This document shows positions 22,091 to 34,640 of a stretch of 64,000 nucleotides of DNA, piece after piece. Numbering within the stretch: position 1 is the first letter of the stretch; each line of letters begins with the position of its first letter. Origin of the DNA: Zoroaster sp. YZ-2022 (taxonomy: Eukaryota; Echinodermata; Asteroidea; Forcipulatida; Zoroasteridae); assembly GCA_029582265.1 (NCBI GenBank), contig CM055822.1, forward strand, positions 36,768,590 to 36,832,589, given 5' to 3'. Made by a program: the position numbers and the translations under genes. The notes below the pieces were generated by a model. The model saw only the letters and a program-made list of their open reading frames with translations, ran no database searches and had not been told where the DNA came from.

Positions 22091-23602
22091 ACAGGGTGTC
22101 CAGTTAGCAAACAGGGTGTCCAGTTAGCAAACGGGGTGTCCAGTGAGCAAACAGGGTGTCCAGTGAGCAAACAGGGTGTCCAGTGAGCAAACAGGGTGTC
22201 CAGTGAGCAAACAGGGTGTCCAGTGAGCAAACAGGGTGTCCAGTTAGCAAACAGGGTGTCCAGTTAGCAAACATGGTGTCCAGTGAGCAAACATGGTGTC
22301 CAGTGAGCAAACAGGGTGTCCAGTTAGCAAACGGGGTGTCCAGTTAGCAAACGGGGTGTCCAGTTGGCAAACGGGGTGTCCAGTTGGCAAACGGGGTGTC
22401 CAGTTGGCAAACGGGGTGTCCAGTTAGCAAACGGGGTGTCCAGTTAGCAAACGGGGTGTCCAGTTAGCAAACGGGGTGTCCAGTTAGCAAACGGGGTGTC
22501 CAGTGAGCAAACGGGGTGTCCAGTTAGCAAACAGGGTGTCCAGTGAGCAAACAGGGTATCCAGTGAGCAAACAGGGTGTCCAGTGAGCAAACAGGGCGTC
22601 CAGTGAGCAAACAGGGCGTCCAGTGAGCAAACAGGGCGTCCAGTGAGCAAACAGGGCGTCCAGTGAGCAAACAGGGCGTCCAGTGAGCAAACAGGGTGTC
22701 CAGTGAGCAAACGGGGTGTCCAGTGAGCAAACGGGGTGTCCAGTTAGCAAACGGGGTGTCCAGTGAGCAAACGGGGTGTCCAGTGAGCAAACAGGGTGTC
22801 CAGTGAGCAAACAGGGTATCCAGTGAGCAAACAGGGTGTCCAGTGAGCAAACGGGGTGTCCAGTTGGCAAACGGGGTGTCCAGTTGGCAAACGGGGTGTC
22901 CAGTTGGCAAACGGGGTGTCCAGTTAGCAAACGGGGTGTCCAGTTAGCAAACGGGGTGTCCAGTTAGCAAACGGGGTGTCCAGTTAGCAAACGGGGTGTC
23001 CAGTGAGCAAACGGGGTGTCCAGTTAGCAAACAGGGTGTCCAGTGAGCAAACAGGGTATCCAGTGAGCAAACAGGGTGTCCAGTGAGCAAACAGGGCGTC
23101 CAGTGAGCAAACAGGGCGTCCAGTGAGCAAACAGGGCGTCCAGTGAGCAAACAGGGTGTCCAGTGAGCAAACGGGGTGTCCAGTGAGCAAACGGGGTGTC
23201 CAGTGAGCAAACAGGGTGTCCAGTGAGCAAACAGGGTATCCAGTGAGCAAACAGGGTGTCCAGTGAGCAAACAGGGTGTCCAGTGAGCAAACAGGGCGTC
23301 CAGTGAGCAAACAGGGCGTCCATTGAGCAAACGGGGTGTCCAGTGAGCAAACGGGGTGTCCAGTGAGCAAACGGGGTGTCCAGTTAGCAAACGGGGTGTC
23401 CAGTTAGCAAACGGGGTGTCCAGTTGGCAAACGGGGTGTCCAGTTGGCAAACGGGGTGTCCAGTTGGCAAACGGGGTGTCCAGTTAGCAAACGGCGTGTC
23501 CAGTTAGCAAACGGGGTGTCCAGTGAGCAAACAGGGTGTCCAGTTAGCAAACAGGGTGTCCAGTGAGCAAACAGGGTGTCCAGTTAGCAAACAGGGCGTC
23601 CA
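22091..23602. repeat. 20-bp minisatellite, about 75 units, with higher-order repeat
   Basis: The unit is CAGTTAGCAAACGGGGTGTC, with variants at fixed positions (TTAGC/TGAGC/TTGGC, ACGGG/ACAGG, GTGTC/GCGTC/GTATC). The order of 14 successive variants at 22361-22640 repeats exactly at 22861-23140, a 500-bp (25-unit) period. A third triplet of TTGGC units starts at 23421. Because 20 is not a multiple of three, several frames stay open; these are not genes. Confidence 0.95.
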
Positions 23603-23731
23603 AAAGACACCCAAAGGTATTGCTGGCTAATACTATGTGCATACATGCATTTACAGACATTTTACCAAAGTGTATACCGGCGTCAACAGACTCAACAGAC
23701 CAAAATCCAACCCAAATTAAATAATCTTTAA

Positions 23732-24108
23732 TAATAATAATAATAATAATAATAATGTAGACTTATATAGCGCACATATCCACCAAACTGGTGCACAAGG
23801 CGCATTATACTATTACCCCTGCTCATCAGGCGCATAAATCATTCCTGAAACCATCTCAGCTCCCTGGGGAGTATACAGCTCAATTGCTGCCATTTCGGCG
23901 CATATAGGGCTAATCAAACACAACAACCAACTCTGCCCTCACAGGTACACATCTACCCCTTGGGTGGAGAGAAGCAATTATGGTAAAGTGACTTGCTCGA
24001 GGACACAAGCATCATGGTCGCAGCCAGGATTCGAACCCACATTCTGACGACTCAGCCATCCAAACACAAATCCGATGCACGAAACCGCTCGACCAAGGCA
24101 CTTCACAC
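23732..24108 (-). mobile_element. tRNA-SINE, copy A, full-length (right arm)
   Basis: The most complete copy. Its head is near 24108. The B box is GGATTCGAACCC, read in the inverted orientation. The core and body follow, then a 3' segment (about 23757-23850) with TAGCGCACATATCCACC and CACAAGGCGC, and an AAT tail at 23732-23756. That 3' segment matches the tail of the LINE at 58462-58525. Confidence 0.85.
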
Positions 24109-24649
24109 TTTGTAACATACATGTACATTACTTCCTGGTTGATAGTAACATCATCAAATACGTACATGTACTTGTATACATGTGTTACATATAGCTAATC
24201 AAACAAATGTTCTGACCTATGGCGACCCACACTTGAGGTACATTTATAGTACATTGTACATCTCCACCCAGAAAACAAACATGGTTTATATATTTTTTGT
24301 CGCCAATTAACTTTAAATAATTATTAGTTTCAAAAGTAAATGAAATGGGGTGATTAGGTGAGGCCACATACACAACAAAGTCTAAACAGTGTTGTATTTT
24401 AAGGGAAGGTGCAATATTAGTAACGGGCTAAAATTGCATCTATGAGTTTGATAGCTTTAATTGAATCAAGATATGCATTAAACAACCAAATTTCAGCTGA
24501 TCACTTTGTGTCCTTAACGCGAACATTGTTGAAAATGCATTTAGATTGTTTGAATTCAAACTAATGCAGAATTTAGGGAAGAGCAGCATTTCCTAAAATC
24601 AAACTTGACCTATTTCACTATTCTTCAGACTTGTATTCGAGTCCTCAAA

Positions 24650-24740
24650 CCTCGAGTCCGAGTCCGAGTCCGAGTCCATGTCCCCAGTGTCGAGTCCGAG
24701 TCCTGAGTCATATGGGTCGAGTCCGAGTCACGAAGGTCGA
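24650..24740. repeat. GAGTCC hexamer repeat (right arm)
   Basis: Shorter counterpart of 3030-3185. Confidence 0.65.
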
Positions 24741-25929
24741 ATCCAAGTTCGAGTCACAAGTCACGTTAAAAAAATAAAGAAAAAAGAAAACCTTTTATAT
24801 AATTATGTTAAGGTTCAAAGTTCAGTGAAAAAATATTTGACATCTGGGCTACTTTTACTAAACCGAAGATTTATTTCCAAAATCAACATTACTTTATTAA
24901 CTTGGTCATACAATTGAACAACTCGTTAAATTTGATCTTTCTTGTGCGTTATTTTGATTAATACAACATGTTTGGAAATCATCACATTAATTACATCTAC
25001 AGCGCTCTCACCATGATGGTTTTTAAGGGTGGGGGAAATCTATCCCGACTGTAATTATTAATTTATGAGTGGGGGGTGGGGGGGGTCAGCAATTAGTCTC
25101 AGAATGTTGATCCACCGTTTGAATTGACTATTGTAGAACGGAGATTATGATTAATTTTGATGTTGTCAAGTTTAAAGATCCTTGGGTCTGGTCGCCATTA
25201 TGGCACCATCATATTATTTCATTTCTTATGTAAATAACCTACATGTTGAGTCACTGGTGTTAGTGTGAACTCAAAAATAATCATAGCCGTTGGAATTGCC
25301 TTTATTTTTATTTTTTTATATCAGGCAATTGACAAATTTAAATGTTGGAAAGGTTAGTACACGAAGGACACAAAGTTTACCATTCTTTCTCAAGATGTAA
25401 TTTACATATTACGGCAATATTGGTATTACCATAGAGCAAGGACCAGATGGTATTACACAAAATGTCCTATTCTTTCTGAAGAGATGTTTTATTAATGGAT
25501 CACCGTGAGTGAACAATAGCAATGCTTATGTGCCGAAAATGTTTTGTATCCTGGCTGATAATTTGGACAAAGATTATTGTGTTTAAAGCGAGCAATACAC
25601 AAATTAATCAAGCTAAAAAGGATAAAATTCGTTTGGAATAAAACATTGATCGAGGGTGGCTTGGAATTTTTAAGCAGGCAGGAAAATTTCAAGAGTGGCA
25701 GGACAATTTCTAATGTGGCGTAATGAGATGTTTTTTGCAGGAGTGGCGGGCTCGCTACACCTTAATATGCCTGGCGAGACGTTGTCTACAAGAGTTACTA
25801 TAATGTAGTCCATCCATCTTTCTCTACGATGCATTATACAAGTTACCAAAATACACGTTTTATTCCCACGATGTCGTATGCTGAAGCTTCGTACATGATT
25901 AATTATTTAAAAAGTGAATATTGGGAATT

Positions 25930-26095
25930 TTGCCGTCGAGTCTGAGTCACAAACATCGAGTCTGAGTCACAAACATCGAGTCTGAGTCACAACCATCGAG
26001 TCCGAGTCACAAACATCGAGTCTGAGTCACGAGTCTGAGTCATTGTACATGGTGACTCGAGTCCGAGTCACCAAAAATGTGACTCGAGTCGTTTT
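25930..26095. repeat. GAGTCTGAGTCAC 21-bp tandem repeat (right arm)
   Basis: About four units, expanded relative to 1550-1645. Confidence 0.7.
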
Positions 26096-26700
26096 GTTCT
26101 TTTGTTTTTCTCTAAAAGCTGTAAAACGGCAATTTTTTGGTAAATTGGACATCACAAGTCCTGTTTTTTTCTATTGATGAAAGCACTTCAATCAAAATAT
26201 TGCTTAGGATAATAGGTATGTAATGCCAACTTGACACCAAATAATGTTTAAAAAAAAAAAAAAAAAATTGATAATATGAAATCTGGTTATTACTAATATT
26301 GTATCTTCCCTTTGAGTACATACATGTACACGAACACATACAGTAGTTTTAAAACCCTTGTATAGTTTGGCAAAACATTAGTAATTCCCAGATTATCCAA
26401 TGAGTTAATAATTATCTTAAAAACTTACTTGGTGTAAAATTGGTACACTTACCAATCATGCTGAGAAATGATTTCATCTGAAGTGCTTCCAATTTTAGAG
26501 AAATCAGGAATTGTTATGTCGAATTTACATAAAGTCTCCGGCCGGCAACTTGTAACACATAAAAACATGTAACATTTTGTTGTTGGTAAAACTTGTAGCT
26601 CTGCATGGTGAAGAGGATAAGTAAGACTAATTGCGGTGACACCATGTGAAATTCTCTATTGAGGAGTAATTAGTACTGAAAAGAACTGGAGGTTACAACT

Positions 26701-26736
26701 CGACGTTTCGATCAGTATGCTCTGATCGTCCTCAGG
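26701..26736 (-). ncRNA. Hammerhead-ribozyme-like motif
   Basis: The minus strand reads CTGAGGA, then CGATCAG, a 6-base loop AGCATA, CTGATCG, then AAACGTCG. This gives a CUGANGA box and a GAAA box flanking a 7-bp perfect stem, the hammerhead layout, although one stem base must be shared with the second box. Hammerhead motifs are known in Penelope-like retroelements. No reverse transcriptase is recognisable nearby. A decayed relative is at 55861-55915. Confidence 0.4.
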
Positions 26737-27376
26737 AAAATTGTGTTGTTGGTTTGTCAAAACATGAGCACTGATTGTGGTCAAACTTTCACAGGGTTAG
26801 TTTAATGATTTCTTGAAAATGAAGGTTGGTTTCCAAAATCAAATGTTGTGGGACTATATTAAGGGACAATATCGTCATGATCAGACCAGACTTGGCATGG
26901 AATCGGTGTCCTACATGTAGTTGAAGATGAACACAGTGACAGAAAATTACTGGCTCATTTATGTAGCAGCAACGGTAATAGGGCCTTATCATGTGGGGGT
27001 ATTATGGCAGTCACCTAAAACTAGCACTCCGATTCCATGGCTTGTTGATCGTGACCATATTGTTCGTTTAAGTACATATAAATTACATTTTATTAAACGG
27101 TGATGATTTTTTGTATCTCTGTATTTACTGTTGATATGTTGTATATGTCTTTTGATCAGGATGTGAGATGTACAATGTGTGATGCATGTACATTGTATAC
27201 TTAAGATGATTTCTCTTAAAGGTCCTTTGAATTAGAATTTTTTTCCATTTTAAACTATAAAATATGCACACATTATCCTATAAATGCAATTTAAAAAAAA
27301 ATGTATTGGAGATTTACATCGCAAAAAAATAAAACATAACAATTTGGGATGAATCCGCGCCCCTAAAAGGGAACCA

Positions 27377-27677
27377 ATTTGTGACGTAGACCTAGGAACA
27401 CGCTGTTTGTTGGCGCGCATCGATCGATACATATGAATGATACAACGTGCAAACTTATGTAACTGTTTTTGTTGTTATGCCACCAAGGTGTATTGTTGCT
27501 GATTACAGCAACACTTCTAAAGAATGGTGTCAGTCTGCACAGATTCCCATCAGATCCAAAATATCAACGAATTTGTTTGGACGGCTGCATGCAGTGAAGC
27601 TTACCAGAGCATAATGGTCAGGAATGTACATTGTCAATGTCCTTTGTCATTCGGTGCCTAGGTCTACGTCACGAAAT
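27377..27677. repeat. 20-bp inverted repeat pair around the THAP fragment
   Basis: GTGACGTAGACCTAGG at 27381-27396 recurs inverted at 27657-27672, and the match extends outward by four to five more bases. Together with the fragment inside, it looks like a small mobile unit or a palindromic promoter remnant. Confidence 0.55.
27477..27600 (+). pseudogene. THAP zinc-finger N-terminal fragment, frameshifted
   Basis: From an ATG at 27477 the sequence reads MPPRCIVADYSNTSK. In another frame it then gives GVSLHRFPSDPKYQR. This fits the first half of a THAP DNA-binding domain, where an N-terminal Cys is followed by a conserved HxFP motif. The expected Tyr-Cys pair reads YS, and the frame changes at least twice, so it is dead or carries sequencing errors. 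THAP domains occur in P-element-type transposases and in host factors; which source applies here is unknown. Confidence 0.55.
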
Positions 27678-27690
27678 GCGATATCAAAAG

Positions 27691-29587
27691 GGACAACACA
27701 AATTTTGGGGACAAATTAAATTGTTATAACTCATGACAAACTTATAAAAATAGTAAGTATTATATTTTATTAATACAAAACCATATATTAAGCCCCAAAA
27801 ATGTTGTGTGAAAAAATACAATTTCATAGGACCTATAAGTACACATTATTATACAGTGGTCATTTTTGAAGTGAGGTACTTTTCTATATTTACTTTTGAC
27901 GGTTATTTTGGATCAGGATGTTTTAGAAGGTACTGTACATCTTTAAAATAGGAAATGTATGTATTATCTAAATTATAAATACATTTTATAAATATTTCTC
28001 CAGGGTGAAATATTAAAATTATTAATGAATTCATATTCCATGTTTTTTGCTTGATGTTATATCACATGCAATTTTGTTTATAACAGGTGAATTCCTGTTG
28101 TCCTTGTTTAAAAAGGAAGATGTTCACTTGCAAAATTAGAAACAACAGTATCTCACTAAATAAATTTACCAAGTATTGTTAAAGAGGGGAATATATCAGT
28201 AATTGATTTTTCCACATTTTAAGAGATGTTATGTTATAAGGAAAGCAAACAACATAAGTTTTTATGTAAACAAAATATTGTAAAAAATCAGTTTGTGCTA
28301 ACGGCTAGTCTTTGGCAGTTTCAATTTTTGGCTAGCCGTTTTACCTCCGGGTAAAACCGCGGTTTTCCGGTGATTTTATTTTAAAGAACAGACCGACAAT
28401 ACTTACCTTCCTCATATTTCCATGTAAGACATAAATTGAAACAAACTTTCAATGGTGTGGGCAAAGGTTTCGTTTTGTGTGTTGTATGCTGCCCACTTTG
28501 GAACACGTGTACGTCCTCGCCCAAAACAATGGCAGAATGCAAACGGGGCTTTCATAATTTATATAACTACTTAACCTTCGTCACTGTTTCCATTTTAGAC
28601 ACAAATTGAAACACACATGTTTGAAATATTGTGTCCTCACAATATTAAGAGAGGTCTTAATCTGAAAAATGTACATAATACCGTCATCCTGTTGTGCCTC
28701 GCCCACAATTATAGGCAAAATACGAGATGCATGCATATCTCATTGTAGAACATTCTTACTGTTTCAATTTTAAGATATACAATTTTAAGATAACACAATG
28801 TCACAGACAGTTTTCTCATGTGTGAGTCTCACGACCCAACTTTTCACAAACCGAGCCCGTTCTAATATGTATGAGATCATGGGCGGCGATCCCGGGGGAC
28901 AGGGTGGAGGTGGAGAACAAACCCCAAATAATTATGACGATGTGGATTGGAAATGGGAATGTGCACCCTTCCTCCGCTAAACAAGCACATCAATTTGTCC
29001 TTTCTCTTTCGTATTTTCTATTGCAAATAGTTTTTGTTCGCGTATTAATTTAACTTAAAACAAATATCATTAAGAATAATTTATAATAATTATAATCATT
29101 TTTCAAGATCTTTATCAAAGTTGGCTTTCGGATACTACTCCGATAACTGATATCGATATAAGTTGACTTTGGTCAAACGTATAGGCCATTATTTGTCATG
29201 ATTTTCTTGTAGATTCGTGACTCGTTACCACTGAACATTGCTGTGCTTTTCACTAACAGTTACTGACGGAATTTTTACAGAGGCTTCAGTCAGCCACGCA
29301 GGAAAACAGTATAGCTAAGCTTATTTTCCGCAACTGTCGAACATAAAATACGGCACGGATGTTGTTACGGCAGGGCCAACAGTAAGGATGTAGTGTATCT
29401 GTGTTTTTTAAGGGATTTCATGTACAAATATTGAATAAAATTGTATAAAAAAATAAATAACATTTTGCTAGCTTAATGTTAGCAAGGAAATGTTGGATGG
29501 ACAATATAAAGGAGTGGACCGGATTGAAGACAGAACAGCTGATGAGGGAGATCAGAGATCGAGTTTGATAGAAAGAATTCGAAGTGG
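27691..29587. other. AT-rich stretch without a recognised gene
   Basis: Nothing convincing on either strand. A CATGGGCGGCGATCCCGGGGG-like motif near 28878 has a relative at 31218, which hints at a dispersed MITE family. Confidence 0.5.
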
Positions 29588-29633
29588 TTGATGTTGCTTC
29601 AATGGTGCCCACACGACCGACAACGGTTATGGG

Positions 29634-29755
29634 ATGATGATGGTGATGATGGTGATGATGGTGATGATGGTGATGATGGTGATGGTGATGATGGTGATGA
29701 TGGTGATGATGGTGATGATGGTGATGGTGGTGATGGTGGTGATGGTGATGATGAT
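29634..29755. repeat. GATGGTGAT minisatellite
   Basis: 9-bp units GATGGTGAT with 6-bp variants. The Asp/Gly frame across it is a product of the repeat. Confidence 0.9.
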
Positions 29756-29964
29756 CTACACTGTATGCATGAGGGCGCCCTGCAAGATAGCAAGATGGTT
29801 GGTGTCACTGACGGTTCTTTAAGTTCTTCATTGACAAAAATTCACGAATATAGCAAAATAATTGATTTTTTTTTAATTTCAGCAAAAATATTATAGGCCT
29901 ACTTGTATTAAGGGCACTTATATAATAGGCCTATAAAAATAAAATAATCAAAAAGTTACACAGG

Positions 29965-30295
29965 CGAATACCAGGCTTTCAGGAGCCGCGATTTATCAGG
30001 ATTGATCCCTACCTGCGCTTTAAAGGCATAGGCTTTTTAAAGTCGGATAGGGTCCCTTCTCCGGCTTCCATTAGGGCCCTTCAGGTCTGGCGTTCTGGCT
30101 CACCGATATCATATATATCCTTCCCTGCCCCGATTCCTAGCCAAGAAGGCCCTGCACTTTTAGGAGAGAAACACGGCCAGAGCCAGTTCCGGGGAAAAGC
30201 CAAGTTCCTGAATTGGGCGCAGACGGTAATCGAACCCAGACCCCAGTGGTCTGAGGGGACAGTACCAGCGCACTATCGAATCGTGCTACGAGTAC
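29965..30295 (-). mobile_element. tRNA-derived SINE-like unit
   Basis: The minus strand begins with a tRNA-like head. An A-box-like TAGCACGATTCGATAGTGC lies near 30290, and B box GGGTTCGATTACC near 30235. A GC-rich body of about 230 bp follows, unlike its AT-rich surroundings. It is a different family from the SINEs in the duplication. Confidence 0.6.
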
Positions 30296-30384
30296 GTTGG
30301 TAGTTTTGACTGCAATTTAAATGTGTTATAGTATTAAAGGATATCAAGATATCAGTTGGGTAAAAAAAAATCATTCTGTCTCGG

Positions 30385-30475
30385 GAATTGAACCACGGAC
30401 CGCTCGTTTCAAAGTCTATCCATCTACTAATTGAGGTATCAGTGACTTTGACGATAGTGTATGATGCGAGACACA
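30385..30475 (-). other. tRNA-like sequence (SINE head or tRNA pseudogene)
   Basis: The minus strand has AATTAGTAGATGG (A-box-like) and GTGGTTCAATTCCCG (B-box-like) at tRNA spacing. The anticodon stem does not pair well, so it is not called as a tRNA gene. Confidence 0.45.
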
Positions 30476-33430
30476 ATCAATTGAAGATGGCTAACATTGT
30501 TAACAACTCCCTGTCAGCGGAGGGCGCTGTTCTTCTTTTCTTTAAATACAAAACAAAACAATTCACGAGGATGGTTGACGAATGACGTGAATGTTCAGAT
30601 AATAAATCGTTAATTTAATAATGTGATGAAATTCTTGCGTCGGGTGATAAAATCAATTGTGATTAAATCAGCTGTTTAATAATGTGGTTATTACCAATTT
30701 TAACCTTCCCATAAGCCTCCTAAGCTCCGGGTTGCTCGCTCGGTAGCATAGTGGTTTACACAATTGCATATCATTGACGTGGACTAACTCAAGTTGCCCA
30801 ATAACATTTGTATTGCACATTAATAAATGTATTCTAACCTTTAAGTAGGTTTTAAAAATCATGGTCCAGTGACGTCATGAGTGGCATGTCCCCAATAAAA
30901 ATATAAAAAAATAAAATAAAATAAAATAAAATAAAAATAAATAAAATATATTGTTCATAAAATTTGCTACTACTTGAAAGTTAAAATGCATCGGGATATA
31001 TGCGTTTGAAAGTACCCATAATCTAAAATGTTCTCCCATAGTGAATAAAAATTATTTACATACAGCAATGTTTTTCAGTTTTTTATTTTTTTGGTTAGTT
31101 TTCATCATACTTGACAGCGTTTACCCAAAGACGACATTGGCCTGCCTTCCCTTACGATTTCCCTTTTGTTCTGAGAAAGAATGATAAACCCATTATTGGC
31201 AAGCCTAAAGTAATAAGCATGGGTGGCGACCCCGGGGGTAGGGGGAGGGAGTTAGGTACAACATGTCCCCCCCAGTATTTGTGATGGGTTGCCAATGTCC
31301 CCCATCCCAATAATAATCCTCTCAACAAAGAGTTATTCAGAGGGTTTTTATTATCACATAATTATTTTGTTTACAAGTAGCCTTTTGGGTAATTTTTTTT
31401 ATAACCCCATGCAGTAATTTAGTGCGTTTTTCAAGAGGTCAATACAAAAAAAAAATTAAAAACATATTTTGGCGTAAAAAGGGGACAACAATTTGGGAAT
31501 GACGGGGGGTGGAGTTCAGTCATGGGGAGGGGTAGGGTCCGGTGAGATCCCCGCTGATGTGTCCCCCTACACAATCATCACAAGAAATCGCCTCTGATTT
31601 ATGTTCTTTGTTGTGTATTATTTATATATTGATTGATTTTGCATGATTTGTTTATCATCGTTTGTCATTCGGGGTGCATGAGCCTTCGTTTCCGCATCTA
31701 TTTTCCGTCATGATTATTTGATATTTAGTGTTCATGATTATGTTCCTTGTTGTATAATTGACACCATTATTTTACTACACCTTACTGTACTTAATTTTTA
31801 TTTTTGTACATATGTATATTTATTTAACGTAATATGGTGTGTTCTAATGAATGTATGTATATGATTGTTGAATAAATGGAGTTTTAAACTCCACTTTTAC
31901 GAAAAAAAATAAAAAAATAAAAAATCTCGCACGGCCTTATATTCAGACTCGCTCTCTTATAGGCCTACTTAAACTAAAATCAGTCTCATCATAACGAGAA
32001 TAAAACCATTGTAAATCTCGCACCCTTTTATGGTCAATGTCAAGATCAGGGTTAGGCCTACAACTTAGGTTGAGGGTCGCGTCATAATCATAGTCCAACA
32101 ACAACGGAACAGCTTTGTGTTCGTCCATAGGACAAACACCTAATGTCTAGTGATTCTCATTATGATTGTACAATGAATAGTTTTAAAGTTGAGAGGGAGC
32201 TGAAAGTGGCAGGTGGTAAACAATATGAGGTGTTTCTTTTATAGTAAACTAGTTCAGGGCACTTTATTTTTGTCAGTTATTTTAATGGGGAGAATTTCTT
32301 CTGAAGGAATTATGCCCCAGAAAACAGAAACTGCGTTATTTTATTTTGAAGAAAAGGGATGGGAAAATGGGGTTGGAAGGGTCCAGTCATAAGCTTGCAC
32401 AACCAGATTCCGGCTATATTTAAAGGTGCGGAAATCGGCCAGGATCAACTGGAAGGCGGGCTAGTTTTAAATGCTATCACCATGATGCTATTATAGACCC
32501 TGCGGTAAGCGATGGTACAGAACAAAGACGTGGACCCACAGTTTTAAGTTCATAAACGTTCCCACATTATCTTCGTAAAACAGTAGGCCTAAATGAACCT
32601 TCAAAATGTTTACACACAAAATAGAAAATATATATTTTTTAAATTTCTTATTGTGTAGGCCTATGTGTGTCAGGGGATGATTTTCTCTGTTGGGTGGGGC
32701 AGGAGGCCTAATGGGTGACAGGTTAGGGGTCAGATAAGATAAATTGGAATTTGGCATCATCCTTTGAAATTTACGTATTTGTTGCATACATTATTTTTTT
32801 ACAGTGTGTAATAATAAAGAAAACCCCTGACCAAGTTAAGAACACTTTATAATTCTCATGACCCCACGCCGTTGTACATTGTATATTGCTCTCGCCTGAT
32901 TCCATTTCCCAATAATCACGATGGATTTAGCAAAATGTTTTTTCCCCCATATTTCGGCCTGCAGCCAATATAATATATTGCTAGAATAACATTAATAAAA
33001 AATAAAATGTCGCTATATAATGTCCCCAAACCAATTCACCATAGGCGTAATCAAATGCATTAAACACAACTCTTTTGAAAAAGCCATAAAAATAAATATT
33101 TACGACATGTGTTAGTCTGACAGCTACGGCGATATATTACTAAAAACATTAATGAGCAGCATTTTAACAAAAGATAATTTCGACAATCTGACATATGTCA
33201 GCCCTAATCTTTTATTTGGAGGGAATTTGCATATTCATCTCCCATCCTCACTCCCAAATAAATTCGTCACAGTTTATAAATTCGTCTAGACTGTATTTTC
33301 AACAACAAAACCTAAATTTTGATTTGGCTTCGTCTACAGGAACATATGGGAGAGATATTACTATCACATCTGCCACTAGAAATTGTTTCCATGAACTCCA
33401 TAAAAATCAAGCTTTATACGCTGAAATACG
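30476..33430. other. Gene-free AT-rich interval
   Basis: It contains an AAAAT run (30900-30950) and a possible MITE at 31218-31560, whose ends resemble CATGGGTGGCGACCCC and its complement. Otherwise I see nothing. Confidence 0.45.
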
Positions 33431-33432
33431 CA

Positions 33433-34640
33433 CAGAAAAAAAATACACAAGTTGTGTAAAATTTTACTATTTTGCAATGTTGTATACGAACCTCCTAATT
33501 GTTTGGTAAAGTTTTACAAAATGCGTGTTGGGTAAAGTTTTTCATAAACATTTTGTAAACTTTTACTTCAAAAATCAGTAAAAAGATTTACCTCTTAAAT
33601 AGGTAAACATAAATTAAGTAAATTGTTACTGAATGTATTGGTAAAAAATACTTACTTTTTGTGTAGAATACTAGACTCTTTTTACTATTTGACCTTGTAA
33701 ACTTTTACTACATTGTTTGGTCTGCATAATTCATTAAAATAATGTAAATGAAACAAGGCACCCCACCATACTTTACAGTTTCAAAGACGTTTCGTTTATT
33801 TATCAACAATAAAATGAAAACATCTCTTCAAATCCCCACTTCACGAGGTTTTCTCTCTCATTTACTCCATGTTGTGAGGCGATTGTCGACTTGACAGGCA
33901 CACACTGCTTTTGCACACACGTCGCGCACACACAATGCATGATCACATGGTGGGCTTTACACAATTAAAAGTGAATTTTTACACAACGCACGGCAATGCT
34001 TAGGTTCCTTGTGGTAAAAGTTACACGGGCAAGGTAAAGACTTGAATTAGTTACATAAATTATGTAAATAAAATTTAATACATTTAAATTACGTAATTTT
34101 TAACTTAGGCCTACACAGCAATTGTGTTCTTTATTTTCCCGAAATTTTACCTAAATTGTGTAATATTTTACAAAACATATTTTACCCAGCTCACAAATAC
34201 CTACACAGAGTCTCCTGAATGCAAAATTTTCAAAAATGTTCATTCCATTTCTCTAGAATTGACACCAAACACCATGAAAATTAAGAGACCAGTGTTTGTT
34301 TGGGACAATGTAATAAGTCTGGTAATCAATTTCTGGAAGACACACTTTGTTTTCATGCGGCCGCCGCGCCTGTAAGCGATTCCAGTCACATTCCTACAAA
34401 CCAGAAAAGAAATTACACAAGCTGTGTAAAATCTTACCCTGTTTTAGATGTTCCCGGGGAACCTCCTAATAATTAAGTACTTGACCAAACAGGCGTTGGG
34501 TAAAATGTTACCTAACAGAACGTTTTACTGCGATATTAGGTAATTTTATTAACCTACCTTGTAGGTAAATGTTGGTTAGGTAAAATTTTACATACTTGTG
34601 AGGTATAAGACTAAATGGTTTACCTCTATTGTATAAAGTA
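33433..34640. repeat. Cluster of GTAAAATTTTAC-type repeats
   Basis: Two related blocks, at 33440-33560 and 34410-34530, share ACACAAG(T/C)TGTGTAAAAT, GAACCTCCTAAT and GTTGGGTAAA in the same order. More GTAAAA/TTTTAC motifs lie between and after them. This suggests a dispersed repeat family; boundaries are not resolved. Confidence 0.45.

Noticed and set aside
22091..23602. CRISPR-like regular array and several overlapping 100-170 residue frames
   Set aside because: Units are contiguous 20-bp repeats without unique spacers. The period is not a multiple of three, so several frames stay open by chance. It is a eukaryotic minisatellite.
29588..29896. Acidic Asp/Gly-rich frame
   Set aside because: Product of the GATGGTGAT repeat, with no homology outside it.
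30385..30475. A functional tRNA gene
   Set aside because: A- and B-box-like sequences are present, but the anticodon stem does not pair and the ends are not complementary.
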